From NCBI GenBank assembly GCA_018657065.1, contig JABHXU010000006.1:1-35775 (forward strand): 35,775 bases of DNA, written 5' to 3'. The number at the start of each line of letters is the position of its first letter. Position 1 is the first letter of the stretch. Below the pieces are notes generated by a model. That model ran no database searches and was not told where the DNA came from. It was given only the letters and a program-made list of their open reading frames with translations. The stretch comes from an archaeon (lineage in GTDB: Archaea; Nanobdellota; Nanobdellia; Woesearchaeales; GW2011-AR15). The position numbers and the translations under genes were made by a program. This document shows, one piece after another, positions 25,841 to 34,800 of this stretch.

Positions 25841-27169
25841 ATGCAAGTACTGTTAATTTATGAAACACCTGTTCTCAAACATTTATATTTAAATCAAATT
25901 CAACCTTTGGGGATTTTATACATTGCGTCATATTTAGAATCAAAAGGTATTACTACAGAAGTTTTAGATTTAAATGTGGATAATAATAAAAAAATAAATT
26001 TCAAGAAATTTGATTATATAGGTTTCTCAGTTAATGCAGGAAATATTGAAAATACAATTGAATCTGTTAAAAAAGTTAAACAAAAGTCTCCCAAATCAAA
26101 AATAATTCTAGGAGGACCTCATATTAAAATAGTACATAAAAAATTATTGGAATTGCCTCAAATTGAGTGTTTGATAGCTGATGAAGCAGAAGACATTATG
26201 TATAAATATATTATTTCAAAAAATAAATTTAAAGTTAAAGGAATTTATATTAGAAAAAAGGGGAAATCTTTTTTTACAGGTAAAAGAAAACCAATTCAAG
26301 ATTTGGATTCGCTTCCTTATCCAGCAATTGATAAAATACCATATAAAAAATACGATATGGTAATAAAAAAAGAGTCACCGACTTGTGCCATTAATACTTC
26401 TAGAGGTTGTCCATATTCTTGTGTATTTTGTTATCATTCACTTGGACACAAGTATAGAGCAAGGAAACCAGAAAATGTTGTTAAAGAGATTAAATGGTTA
26501 AAAAACAAAGGAATAAATGAGTTATATATAACTGATGATAATTTTACTCAAAACATGAAACGAGTAGAAGAAATATGTGACTTAATTATTAGACAAAAAA
26601 TAAATATTTCTCTCTCATTAGCTAACGGAATTAGGGCAGATAAGATAAACAAAAAACTTTTGAGAAAACTTAAATCTGCAGGTGTTTGGAATATAACTTT
26701 TGCTCCTGAAGTGGGTAGTGAAAAATCCATGAAAAAAATTAGAAAAGGATTTACAAAAAAACAAGTTATTAAAGCTGTTGAAATGAGTAAAAGATTAGGT
26801 TTGTTTACAATGTCAAATTTTGTTATTGGTTTTCCCTGGGAAACTAAAAAAGATATTGAAGATACAATTAAATTTGCAAAGGAATTGGATACGGATTTAA
26901 TGAATGTAAATCGATTAATACCTTATCCAGGAACATTAATTTGGGAACAAACTCTTAAAGGACAATATAGTTTATATGATGAAAAAAAAGATTTCTCAGA
27001 TATTAGATTTAAACATAAAACATTAACAGAAGATCAGATCCAAAGATATATTAAAAAAATGAATAGAACGTTTTATACACCTAAAAAAGTGATTTCAATA
27101 ATGCATAAACTTGGAATTAAAACTGTTTTTAATCTTGCAAAATATACAATTTATTCTAAATTAATATGA
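25841..27169 (+). CDS. B12-binding-type radical SAM enzyme
   Basis: A 442-residue protein. Residues 1-125 form a cobalamin-binding-type Rossmann domain (QPLGILYIASYLESKG, a FDYIGFSV strand, IILGGPH at 88-94). The usual DxHxxG His is not present, as is common in this class. The radical SAM core follows with Cys190, Cys194 and Cys197 (SRGCPYSCVFC), ITDDNFT, and FVIGFPWET. The C-terminal 60 residues are basic and helical. Members methylate unreactive carbons or cyclise lipids, sugars and peptides; examples include phosphonate and bacteriochlorophyll methylases and archaeal GDGT ring enzymes. Which applies here cannot be read. The last codons overlap a 27-codon ORF (ATGA). Confidence 0.92.
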   Translation: MQVLLIYETPVLKHLYLNQIQPLGILYIASYLESKGITTEVLDLNVDNNKKINFKKFDYIGFSVNAGNIENTIESVKKVKQKSPKSKIILGGPHIKIVHKKLLELPQIECLIADEAEDIMYKYIISKNKFKVKGIYIRKKGKSFFTGKRKPIQDLDSLPYPAIDKIPYKKYDMVIKKESPTCAINTSRGCPYSCVFCYHSLGHKYRARKPENVVKEIKWLKNKGINELYITDDNFTQNMKRVEEICDLIIRQKINISLSLANGIRADKINKKLLRKLKSAGVWNITFAPEVGSEKSMKKIRKGFTKKQVIKAVEMSKRLGLFTMSNFVIGFPWETKKDIEDTIKFAKELDTDLMNVNRLIPYPGTLIWEQTLKGQYSLYDEKKDFSDIRFKHKTLTEDQIQRYIKKMNRTFYTPKKVISIMHKLGIKTVFNLAKYTIYSKLI

Positions 27170-27249
27170 GTTTTAAATATAATAAACTATTTAGTAGAGT
27201 TAATATTAAAATTAGTAAAAGAAGATTATTAAAATTTAAATATTGTTAG
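27166..27249 (+). CDS. Possible 27-residue basic peptide between two radical SAM genes
   Basis: The ATG overlaps the preceding stop as ATGA, and the frame runs 27 codons to TAG. The peptide starts MSFKYNKLFSR, is rich in Lys/Arg and aromatics, and ends KFKYC, with a single Cys at the last position. The next radical SAM gene starts nine bases after its stop, with ggaag between as ribosome site. A RiPP-like precursor is conceivable because both flanking genes are radical SAM enzymes, one with SPASM-like Cys. However, AT-rich DNA readily makes short Lys/Asn/Phe ORFs, and no leader or core motif is recognised. Coding status is uncertain. Confidence 0.3.
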   Translation: MSFKYNKLFSRVNIKISKRRLLKFKYC

Positions 27250-27258
27250 GAAGATAGA

Positions 27259-28296
27259 ATGATGTATAAAATAATTCAAGGATCAAAAACACTCACTTCT
27301 TTAATAAAGAACAAGTTAGGAATAATTACTCCAATATTAGTTCAATTAAAACCTACATTTCGATGTAATATGAAGTGTCCTTATTGTTCTGTTCATGTTC
27401 ATGGGACAAAAATTTATCCAGAAAAAAAAGAAGCTACTACGAGTGAATTTTATAATTTACTTGAAAAATATTCAAATAATGGTGCCACAATTTTAAATAT
27501 TACAGGTGGAGAACCATTACTAAGAAAAGATATTGTAGAACTTTTAAAATATTCAAAAAAAATTGGGTTTTATGTTATTTTAAATACAGATGGGATTTTA
27601 CTTAATAATTTTTTAGATAATAATGAATTTGTAAATTCAATTGATAAATTAAGAATATCTTTAGATTCTCCAACAATTCATGATAAAATTAGAGGAACAA
27701 AAAATACTTTTGATAAAATAACGAAAAACATAAAAAAAGCTAGAAAAAAGAAAGTTGATGTTACTATTAATTCAGTGATATTTAAAGATAATTTCCATGA
27801 AATGGAATCTCTTTGTAAATTGGCTAAAAAACTTGATAGTAAGATTACATTAACTCCTGCCAACTACTATGAATTTACAGTTTCTTCAAAAAAAGAGAAT
27901 CCAACCAAATTTAATAATATAAATAGAGAACTTTTTGTAAAAAAAGTTAAAAAGTTAAAAAAAGAATATAAAAATCTAGTAAACACAAATCAACATTTAG
28001 ATCATTTAATCAATAAAGAACAATCAAATAAAAAATGTGATGCACTTTCTTATGTCGCAACAATTTTACCCGATGGCAAATTAGCCCTACCTTGTGAAAT
28101 ATATGTAAAAGAAAGTATAGATATTAGAGAAAAATCAATTAAAGAAATAACCAAATCAGAAAAATTCATTCAATATAAAAAGAAAACAGGTAAAATATTG
28201 GTTTGTAAAGAATGTGAATCAAGATGTGTTTTGTTTCCACAAACATTATTGAATTTTAGAAACATTTTGGACTTAATTTTTAATTGGAATTTATGA
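27259..28296 (+). CDS. Radical SAM enzyme with SPASM-like C-terminus
   Basis: A 345-residue protein. The cluster motif is Cys36, Cys40, Cys43 (FRCNMKCPYC), then TGGEPLL. The half-barrel is followed by a C-terminal set of Cys: CDALSYVATILPDGKLALPC, then CKECESRC. This is the spacing of SPASM auxiliary clusters. It shares the general design of the enzyme at 18086 but not close sequence by eye. Start codons ATGATG follow ggaag, and the second ATG (27262) may be used. It is in the same operon as the B12-type enzyme. The stop overlaps the stop of the convergent asparagine-synthetase-like gene. The product is unknown; peptide, sugar or lipid modification are all open. Confidence 0.9.
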   Translation: MMYKIIQGSKTLTSLIKNKLGIITPILVQLKPTFRCNMKCPYCSVHVHGTKIYPEKKEATTSEFYNLLEKYSNNGATILNITGGEPLLRKDIVELLKYSKKIGFYVILNTDGILLNNFLDNNEFVNSIDKLRISLDSPTIHDKIRGTKNTFDKITKNIKKARKKKVDVTINSVIFKDNFHEMESLCKLAKKLDSKITLTPANYYEFTVSSKKENPTKFNNINRELFVKKVKKLKKEYKNLVNTNQHLDHLINKEQSNKKCDALSYVATILPDGKLALPCEIYVKESIDIREKSIKEITKSEKFIQYKKKTGKILVCKECESRCVLFPQTLLNFRNILDLIFNWNL

Positions 28297-30114
28297 TGCT
28301 AGGTATTTTTCTAAAGAACCATATTGTTTATAGTTTTTATCATCTATAAATTCCATACACCACAATTCTAATGAAAGTAAAGTCATGATTCTATATCCGT
28401 GATTTGAAAGTTGACAAATATGTTTTTTTGAGAGTTGTTGTTTTTTATGTTCTTTGTAAAGCTTATTTAAAAATTTGAGGTTATACCATCCTCTTTTTTT
28501 AAGCCTGTTAAATAATAAATAGACAATTTTTGGTCTATTTTCAAACCATCCATGAAATGGTTGATCAAAAGGAAGCCCTATTGATTCTACAAATTTTTCA
28601 GAAAAATGTTTTTTTAAAGCTAATTTATGAAAAAACATTTTATCTGCTTTATTAGTAAGTCTTTGGAAAGTATTTCCTTTATTCATTAATGAATAAGGTA
28701 AAGAACAAATAAAATCCATTAATTTTTTGTTTTGATAAGGTGGAAACAAATTTAGATTTAATTCTTTGGCAAAATGTTCATGAAATGTTGAAACATATTG
28801 CATGTTTCCATATACAAATCTTGCATTTATTAAATCATTATCAAATGAGGTTTTTTCAATTTTGATTTGGCCTAAATTATTGGTTTCATCAAAAGTTTCA
28901 AAATAATTTTTATTTAACAACCCTTTTCGTTGTTCAGGTGTAAAATGTCTATAACAAATTAATTTTTGATAATAATTTTTATATGGATTTTTAAAAGAAA
29001 AGGGATAAAAAGCATATTTTAATTCCCATAACCTTTCTGATCCAGTTACTTGAGCAAAAAGTTTAATAGATTTATACAAAATATTTCTTAAGAAATAAGG
29101 CATATTTTTCACATAATTATGTATTTCTGATACTGGGTATAAATGATGAAAAATATTATTTCCTCCGTCACCAGTAAGTATGGTATCAACTTTTTCTCCC
29201 CCAATTTTCATCATTTTATATAATGCTATTGATGAAGAAAGAACAGGTTCTTCACTAATCCTAATTAATTCTGGAAGTAAGTCAAGATCTGATTCATCAA
29301 CATAAATTTTATGGTGAATGCCCTTGACTTTTTTTGTTACATGATATGCTTTGTCTATTTCATTAAATAGTTTGTATTGGTAATAACAAGTGTAAGTGTG
29401 GATTGGTTTATTAAATGAATTAGCAGCAGACCATACAACATAACTAGTGTCTTTTCCTCCACTTAGAGCACTACCTACTGATTTTGTTTTGTTGAATTTA
29501 AAATATCTTGATAATGCATCATGCCATAGTAGTTCATATTTTTCTACCGCTTTTCTCAGATTTTTTATAGGTTTTCTATTAAAACTCATGTTTGAATATT
29601 TATGAAACGAAATCTTTTTTTTTTGAAATTTAAGATAAAAACCGGGAATTAATCTATTAATATTTTTTAAATAAGTTTTTTCCGAAAATGAATAACCTGA
29701 GTTTAAAAATAAATTAATAACATCCATATTTGGAGATTTAGTAAGTTTAGTTTTTTTGATTATAGGATTAATTTTATCGCTGAAAACAAAACCTTTTTTT
29801 GATTGATAATAGTAACAAGTAGTATTTGAATATCTATTGTTAAACAAAAATACTGAGTTGGTTTTTTTATCGATTAGAATTATGAAGAAATATCCATCAA
29901 GAAAATTTATGAATTTTTCTTTATAGTCTTTGTATAATTTTGAAATAATTTTTTCTTGGTTATGAATTGTTAATTTATAATTGTCTAGATATATGTCTGT
30001 TATTTTTCCATTGAGAAATATTTTTACATCTTTGAATTTTTTGAATTTGTGGGTTGATTTAAACTCTAGTTTAATATTTTTAGAATCATAATTTAATTCC
30101 CCAAAAAACTTCAT
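28291..30114 (-). CDS. Asparagine-synthetase-like protein lacking the glutaminase Cys
   Basis: A 607-residue protein. Residues 1-180 keep a recognisable amidotransferase-like fold (FLDGYFFIILIDKKTNSVFLF and GFVFSDKINPI match the AsnB GMFAICLYD...LFLF and FAFCSEIKAL parts). But the protein starts MKFFGE, so Cys2, the glutaminase nucleophile, is absent. The synthetase half is intact at the PP-loop SGGKDTS (218-224) for ATP, with a second ATP-site Gly/Asp segment (TGDGGNN). Like beta-lactam synthetase or carbapenam synthetase, it could adenylate a carboxylate for an internal or external amine, or accept free ammonia. It is convergent with the radical SAM gene and next to radB. The intact AsnB lies 3 kb away. 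Confidence 0.85.
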   Translation of the reverse strand: MKFFGELNYDSKNIKLEFKSTHKFKKFKDVKIFLNGKITDIYLDNYKLTIHNQEKIISKLYKDYKEKFINFLDGYFFIILIDKKTNSVFLFNNRYSNTTCYYYQSKKGFVFSDKINPIIKKTKLTKSPNMDVINLFLNSGYSFSEKTYLKNINRLIPGFYLKFQKKKISFHKYSNMSFNRKPIKNLRKAVEKYELLWHDALSRYFKFNKTKSVGSALSGGKDTSYVVWSAANSFNKPIHTYTCYYQYKLFNEIDKAYHVTKKVKGIHHKIYVDESDLDLLPELIRISEEPVLSSSIALYKMMKIGGEKVDTILTGDGGNNIFHHLYPVSEIHNYVKNMPYFLRNILYKSIKLFAQVTGSERLWELKYAFYPFSFKNPYKNYYQKLICYRHFTPEQRKGLLNKNYFETFDETNNLGQIKIEKTSFDNDLINARFVYGNMQYVSTFHEHFAKELNLNLFPPYQNKKLMDFICSLPYSLMNKGNTFQRLTNKADKMFFHKLALKKHFSEKFVESIGLPFDQPFHGWFENRPKIVYLLFNRLKKRGWYNLKFLNKLYKEHKKQQLSKKHICQLSNHGYRIMTLLSLELWCMEFIDDKNYKQYGSLEKYLAS

Positions 30115-30157
30115 AAAATATGTGAAAAGAAAAATAACTTATAAGATTTGTTCTCAA

Positions 30158-30844
30158 TTATATTCTAAATAGTCCTTTTTCTTTTATTTCAAAGCGAATT
30201 TCTTTATTTAATTTATAATATGAAGTATTTTTGCTTTCTAATTTTTTTTTCATAAGTTTCGCTGTTCTAATGTCATCATCAGATCTTTTTAGTTTAATTA
30301 TATCTTTACAAAGATTATAAACTGGTTTTCCACCAACTGTTGTAAAACTATTTTTATTCTCAAGATTAGCAACAACTTGATTTGAAACAATAACAATTTT
30401 ATCTAAATCTCTCGCGATTCTAACAAGTGTTGCCATTTGCTCAACGAGCATAGAATTTGCTTCTTTTAAATTATTTTTTTTAAAAGTCCTATAATGATTT
30501 CCAATTGTGTCCACAATAATTAATTTTATTTTATCATTCTCACAAAGTTTTTTTAGTTTTAGAATTGTTTCATGTTGTTCTTTAAATGATTTAGGTTGAA
30601 TTAAAAATATATTTTCCAATAATTTATTTATATCTCCATCATATAGTTGCTTGATTCTTTCAGAACTAAAACCTTTTTCAGTATCAACATAAACAACCTT
30701 GTGGTCTTTTGCACAAAGACTTGCTAAAAAACAACAGGTTGTTTTGCCAGATGATGAATTTCCATAATATAAAGTAATTCTCCCAGATTCATAATTTTCT
30801 ATAAGGTTTTCTATTACTTTGGTATTAGGAGGTAGAAAGTACAT
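30158..30844 (-). CDS. radB: RecA-family protein RadB
   Basis: A 228-residue RecA-type ATPase core without the N-terminal domain of RadA, the length of archaeal RadB. Walker A is GNSSSGKTT (28-36), Walker B is IKLIIVDTIG, and the L2-like region runs IVSNQVVANLENKNSFTTVGGKPV. The C-terminus is strand-rich (YYKLNKEIRFEIKEKGLFRI). RadB is a recombination mediator paralogue that helps RadA in repair. It is a stand-alone gene inside an envelope/glycan region, starting 138 bases from the divergent GT2 gene. No ribosome site is obvious before its ATG, so a leaderless start is possible. Confidence 0.92.
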   Translation of the reverse strand: MYFLPPNTKVIENLIENYESGRITLYYGNSSSGKTTCCFLASLCAKDHKVVYVDTEKGFSSERIKQLYDGDINKLLENIFLIQPKSFKEQHETILKLKKLCENDKIKLIIVDTIGNHYRTFKKNNLKEANSMLVEQMATLVRIARDLDKIVIVSNQVVANLENKNSFTTVGGKPVYNLCKDIIKLKRSDDDIRTAKLMKKKLESKNTSYYKLNKEIRFEIKEKGLFRI

Positions 30845-30893
30845 GATTATAAAATAAATAAAGGAAATTTAAAAAATATTCCATAATTAATTA

Positions 30894-30932
30894 TAAACTT
30901 CAGAGTTTAAAATTTTCAATTCTTTGAAAATT
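30894..30932. repeat. Two adjacent inverted repeats between divergent radB and the glycosyltransferase operon
   Basis: The first is taaact (30894-30899) with agttta (30904-30909), loop four. The second is aattttcaa (30911-30919) with ttgaaaatt (30924-30932), a perfect nine-pair stem with a four-base loop. The second lies about 20 bases upstream of the GT2 TATA box, where operators are expected; a terminator role is unlikely because no gene ends here. Confidence 0.5.
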
Positions 30933-30951
30933 CTTATAGAATTTCACAAAC

Positions 30952-30959
30952 TTTTAAAT
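30952..30959 (+). promoter_or_regulatory. TATA box for the glycan operon
   Basis: ttttaaat is centred about 27 bases before the ATG at 30983, with no ribosome site between, so the operon's first gene is predicted to be leaderless. Confidence 0.6.
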
Positions 30960-30982
30960 AAAGCCAGATTTTAACCAATTCT

Positions 30983-31912
30983 ATGGACTTATCTATTGTT
31001 ATTCCAGCATATAATGAGAAAGAAAACATAGTAGAATTATATAAAAGGCTTTCTGCAGTTTTAAAACAATTAAAAAAAACATATGAGATTATTTTTGTTG
31101 ATGATGGATCCTCAGATGGAACTTTTGTGGAACTAGATAAAATATCAAAAACAGATAAGAATGTTAAAGTAATAAAATTTAGGAAAAATTTTGGTCAAAC
31201 AGCAGCGTGGTCTGCAGGATTTGATAGTTCTAAAGGGGATTTAATTATTACAATGGATTCAGATTTACAAAATGATCCAAAAGATATCCCTAAATTACTT
31301 AAGAAAATAAGTGAAGGTTATGACGTAGTTTCTGGATGGCGTCATAAAAGAAAAGACAAATTTTTCAAGAAGTTTTTTTCATTATTTTCTAGATTTTTAA
31401 GAAAAAAATTAATCAAAGATCAAATTCATGATTCAGGATGTTCACTTAAAGTTTATAAAAAAGAAGCAATAAAAGAATTAGAACTTCATGGAGAGATGCA
31501 TAGATATATTGTTGAACTTTTAGCATTAAAAGGATACAAAATTGGAGAAGTAAAGGTTAAACATTATCCTAGATTAAAAGGCAAAACAAAATATAATTTA
31601 ATCAGACTTCCTAAAGGATTTTTAGATTTGATATTAGTAGCTTTTTGGCAAAGATATTCAGCTAGACCACTTCACTTATTTGGAGGAATAGGATTACTTT
31701 CAACTTTTTTTGGAGTATTAATTGGAATATATCTAGTTTATATTAAATTTAAATTTGGAGTTGCAATTGCTAACAGGCCTTTACTTCTATTATGTGTATT
31801 ATTTATTGTTTTAGGAGTTCAGTTTATAATTTTTGGAATAATAACTGATATTTTAACAAAAATATATTATTCAGATAAAAAAAATTATTCAATTGAGAAG
31901 ATTTTAAGATGA
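30983..31912 (+). CDS. GT2 glycosyltransferase (dolichyl-phosphate sugar synthase / ArnC-GtrB type)
   Basis: A 309-residue enzyme. The GT-A domain starts SIVIPAYNEKENI, has IIFVDDGSSDGTF and the metal-binding DSDLQ in ITMDSDLQNDP, then VVSGWRHKRKD. The last roughly 80 residues contain two membrane helices (about 232-250 and 264-285). This plan is that of polyprenyl-phosphate sugar transferases such as GtrB, ArnC and DPM1, which move a sugar from a nucleotide to a polyprenyl phosphate on the inner face. It could feed the GT39-like protein on the other side of the region. It heads an operon and overlaps the next gene by four bases (ATGA). Confidence 0.93.
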   Translation: MDLSIVIPAYNEKENIVELYKRLSAVLKQLKKTYEIIFVDDGSSDGTFVELDKISKTDKNVKVIKFRKNFGQTAAWSAGFDSSKGDLIITMDSDLQNDPKDIPKLLKKISEGYDVVSGWRHKRKDKFFKKFFSLFSRFLRKKLIKDQIHDSGCSLKVYKKEAIKELELHGEMHRYIVELLALKGYKIGEVKVKHYPRLKGKTKYNLIRLPKGFLDLILVAFWQRYSARPLHLFGGIGLLSTFFGVLIGIYLVYIKFKFGVAIANRPLLLLCVLFIVLGVQFIIFGIITDILTKIYYSDKKNYSIEKILR

Positions 31913-33000
31913 AAATTCTAATGCTTAATTATGAATTTCCACCTATTGGTGGGGGTTCCGCAAATGCTACAAATCAAGTTTTAAACGAACTGGCAAAATA
32001 CGATGATGTGGAAATTGATTTAGTGACGTCTTCGAAAGGTAAATATCAAGTAGAAAAATTTTCAAAAAATATAACAATTTATAAACTCAACATTAATAAA
32101 AAAAATCCTCATTTTTTTTCAACTAAAGAAATCTTTTTATGGTCTTTTAGAACCTTATTTTTTTTACCAAAATTATTTAAGAAAAAAAATTATGATGTGT
32201 GTCATTGCTGGTCAGGTTGGCCTCCAGGATTTTTTGGTTTTTTTTTTGAGAATAACCAAAATTTTTTAATTGGTCTTAGAGGAACAGATGTTCCAGGATT
32301 TAATCCAAGAATGGGAATTCTTGATAAAATTATATTTAAACCTTATTCTAAAATTGTTTGGGGTAGAGCTGTAAAAGTTATTGCAAATTCACAAGGATTA
32401 AAAGAATTAGCACAAAAAACATGGAAAGGAGATATTGAGATAATATATAATGGAATTGATACTACTGAATTTAAACCTGGAAAAAAAGTAATAAAAAAGA
32501 ATAAAATAATTACTGTTTGTCGTTTAATTGAAAGAAAGGGTTTAAAATATTTAATTTCTTCACTAAAAAATTTAGATGTTGAGTTAGATATTATTGGAGA
32601 AGGGCCTGAATTATCTAATTTGAAGAAACTTGCAAAAGATCTTAATGTGAAAGTAAATTTTTTAGGTTATGTTAATCATAAAGATCTTCCTAAACATTAT
32701 CAAAACGCAACTTTATTTGTTCTTCCATCTTTTTATGAAGGAATGTCCAACTCAATACTTGAAGCAATGGCATGTGGTCTTCCAATCATTACAACAGGTA
32801 CAGGAGGATCAAAAGAATTAATTAAAAGAAATGGAATTATTATTAAACAAAAATCTGAAAAATCAATTAGAAAAGCAATCACAACAATAATAAATAATAA
32901 CTTATCTAAAAAAATGAGTAAAGAATCTCGAGAAATTGCTTTGAGATTGTCTTGGTCAAATGTGGCCAAACAATATATCGAAATTTATAAACAAATTTAA
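31909..33000 (+). CDS. GT4 family glycosyltransferase
   Basis: A 363-residue GT-B enzyme. The N-terminus MKILMLNYEFPPIGGGSANAT is the typical acceptor-side Gly-rich loop. The C-terminal half has the GT4 landmarks ICR-like TVCRLIERKGLKYLI, LDIIGEGPEL, and the donor site FVLPSFYEGMSNSILEAMACGLPII with the E-x7-E pattern. It likely transfers a sugar from an NDP-sugar to a lipid-linked glycan. It is coupled to the GT2 gene by overlap and lies six bases before asnB. Confidence 0.95.
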   Translation: MKILMLNYEFPPIGGGSANATNQVLNELAKYDDVEIDLVTSSKGKYQVEKFSKNITIYKLNINKKNPHFFSTKEIFLWSFRTLFFLPKLFKKKNYDVCHCWSGWPPGFFGFFFENNQNFLIGLRGTDVPGFNPRMGILDKIIFKPYSKIVWGRAVKVIANSQGLKELAQKTWKGDIEIIYNGIDTTEFKPGKKVIKKNKIITVCRLIERKGLKYLISSLKNLDVELDIIGEGPELSNLKKLAKDLNVKVNFLGYVNHKDLPKHYQNATLFVLPSFYEGMSNSILEAMACGLPIITTGTGGSKELIKRNGIIIKQKSEKSIRKAITTIINNNLSKKMSKESREIALRLSWSNVAKQYIEIYKQI

Positions 33001-33006
33001 AGAAAA

Positions 33007-34800
33007 ATGTGTGGGGTTATTGGATTTAATTGGGATGATAAAACACTTCTCAAAAAACTGAGTAACATTATTGAACATAGAGGTCCTGATGATGTGGCTT
33101 TGTACACAGATAGACATTATTCTTTAGGAATGAGAAGACTAGCGATTCTTGATTTAAAAAAAGGATTGTATCCAATTTATAATGAATCGGAAACAATATT
33201 AACAGTTTTTAATGGAGAGCTTTATAATTATAAAAAAATAAGAGCTGAATTAATAAAATTAGGACATAAATTTAAGACTGATTGTGATGCAGAAATAATT
33301 CCTCATGCATATGAAGAATATGGTCCTTTATTTGTAAATAAAATAAATGGAATGTTTGCTATTTGTTTATATGATTTGGTTAAGAAAAAACTTTTTTTGT
33401 TTCGAGACAGATTAGGTATTAAACCATTATATTATTATTTTGAAGGTAAAAGATTTGCGTTTTGTTCTGAAATAAAAGCCTTGCTTGTTATTCCAAAATT
33501 TCAAAAAGAAATTAATGAATCTGCGTTGAATAATTACTTCACTTTTAGATATGTTCCTGGTGAGGATTCTATTTTTTCAAAAATTAAAAAAGTATTACCT
33601 GGACATTATTTAGAGTTTGATGGAAAAATAAAAATAAAGAAGTATTGGGATTTACATTTTTCAAAAAACAATAATTCATTAGAAAAAAATGCAATTTATG
33701 TTAAAAATTTATTAGAACATTCTGTAAAAAGAAGATTAATGAGTGATGTTCCTTTAGGGGCTTATTTGTCAGGTGGTCTTGATAGTAGTGCAATTGTAGC
33801 ATTAATGTCTAAACATTCTAATAATGTTAATACTTTTAATGTGTCATTTTCTGACTCAGAATTTGATGAATCAAAATATGCTCAGATTGTGGCAGATGAA
33901 TTTAACACTAATCATGAAGTTATTGATGTTGATGTTAATGCTATTGATACATTACCTAAAGTAGCGTATCATTTAGATGAACCACTTGCTGACGCCGCAA
34001 CAATTCCTACTTATTTAATGTCTCAACAAACAAAGAAGAAAGTTACAGTTGTATTAAGTGGAGAAGGATCTGATGAATTATTTGCAGGATATGAAAGATA
34101 TAGGCACATGAATGCAGCATTTAAATTTAAACAAATTCCTAAATTTATTCGAAATATTCCTTCAAAGATAAAATCAGATAATATAGTATTTAATAGAGGA
34201 AAAGAAGTATTGTCAAAATTAGATAAACCTAAAGATGCATTTTTAAGTTATTTCACCTTTTTTAATGATAAAGATAAAAAATTACTTTATTCAAAAAATA
34301 TTAATAAAAAAAATTATGATTTAAATGAGTATTTTGGTAAAAGTATTTTTAATTCTATGTTAAAATTAGATGTGAAAGAAAGACTGCCAGGAAACATGTT
34401 ATTAAAAAATGATAAAATGACTATGGCAGCTTCTTTAGAAGCTAGAGTTCCATTTTTAGATCATGAATTAGTTGAATTTTCTTCAAAAATTCCTTTTAAT
34501 CAAAAAATTACATTATTTAAAGATAAATTAGTTTATAGAGAATCAATAAAAAAAATAGTTCCAAAAATAATATATAAAAGAAAAAAAACAGGATTTACAG
34601 TTCCAACATCTGCTTGGGTAAAAGAAGGATTGAAAGATCATTTATTTGATTTAGTAGAACAAAATAAAGAACCTTATTTAAATAAAAATTATATTAAGAA
34701 GATAAGTGATAAAGTACATAAACATTTTTATTACAAAAGACAATTTTGGTCAATATTAATGTATGAACAATGGTATAATGAGTTTATGGTGAAAAGATGA
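33007..34800 (+). CDS. asnB: Asparagine synthase (glutamine-hydrolysing)
   Basis: A 597-residue AsnB. Cys2 in MCGVIGF is the glutaminase nucleophile after Met removal. The glutaminase domain keeps EHRGPDD, VFNGELYNYK and DAEIIPHAY, and is followed by the synthetase domain with PP-loop SGGLDSS near residue 255 and LSGEGSDELFAGY. All catalytic marks are intact. In surface-glycan operons AsnB paralogues are known to amidate sugar acids such as glucuronic acid, so its place between a GT4 and methyltransferases leaves glycan amidation as an alternative to making asparagine. It overlaps the next gene by ATGA. Confidence 0.95.
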   Translation: MCGVIGFNWDDKTLLKKLSNIIEHRGPDDVALYTDRHYSLGMRRLAILDLKKGLYPIYNESETILTVFNGELYNYKKIRAELIKLGHKFKTDCDAEIIPHAYEEYGPLFVNKINGMFAICLYDLVKKKLFLFRDRLGIKPLYYYFEGKRFAFCSEIKALLVIPKFQKEINESALNNYFTFRYVPGEDSIFSKIKKVLPGHYLEFDGKIKIKKYWDLHFSKNNNSLEKNAIYVKNLLEHSVKRRLMSDVPLGAYLSGGLDSSAIVALMSKHSNNVNTFNVSFSDSEFDESKYAQIVADEFNTNHEVIDVDVNAIDTLPKVAYHLDEPLADAATIPTYLMSQQTKKKVTVVLSGEGSDELFAGYERYRHMNAAFKFKQIPKFIRNIPSKIKSDNIVFNRGKEVLSKLDKPKDAFLSYFTFFNDKDKKLLYSKNINKKNYDLNEYFGKSIFNSMLKLDVKERLPGNMLLKNDKMTMAASLEARVPFLDHELVEFSSKIPFNQKITLFKDKLVYRESIKKIVPKIIYKRKKTGFTVPTSAWVKEGLKDHLFDLVEQNKEPYLNKNYIKKISDKVHKHFYYKRQFWSILMYEQWYNEFMVKR

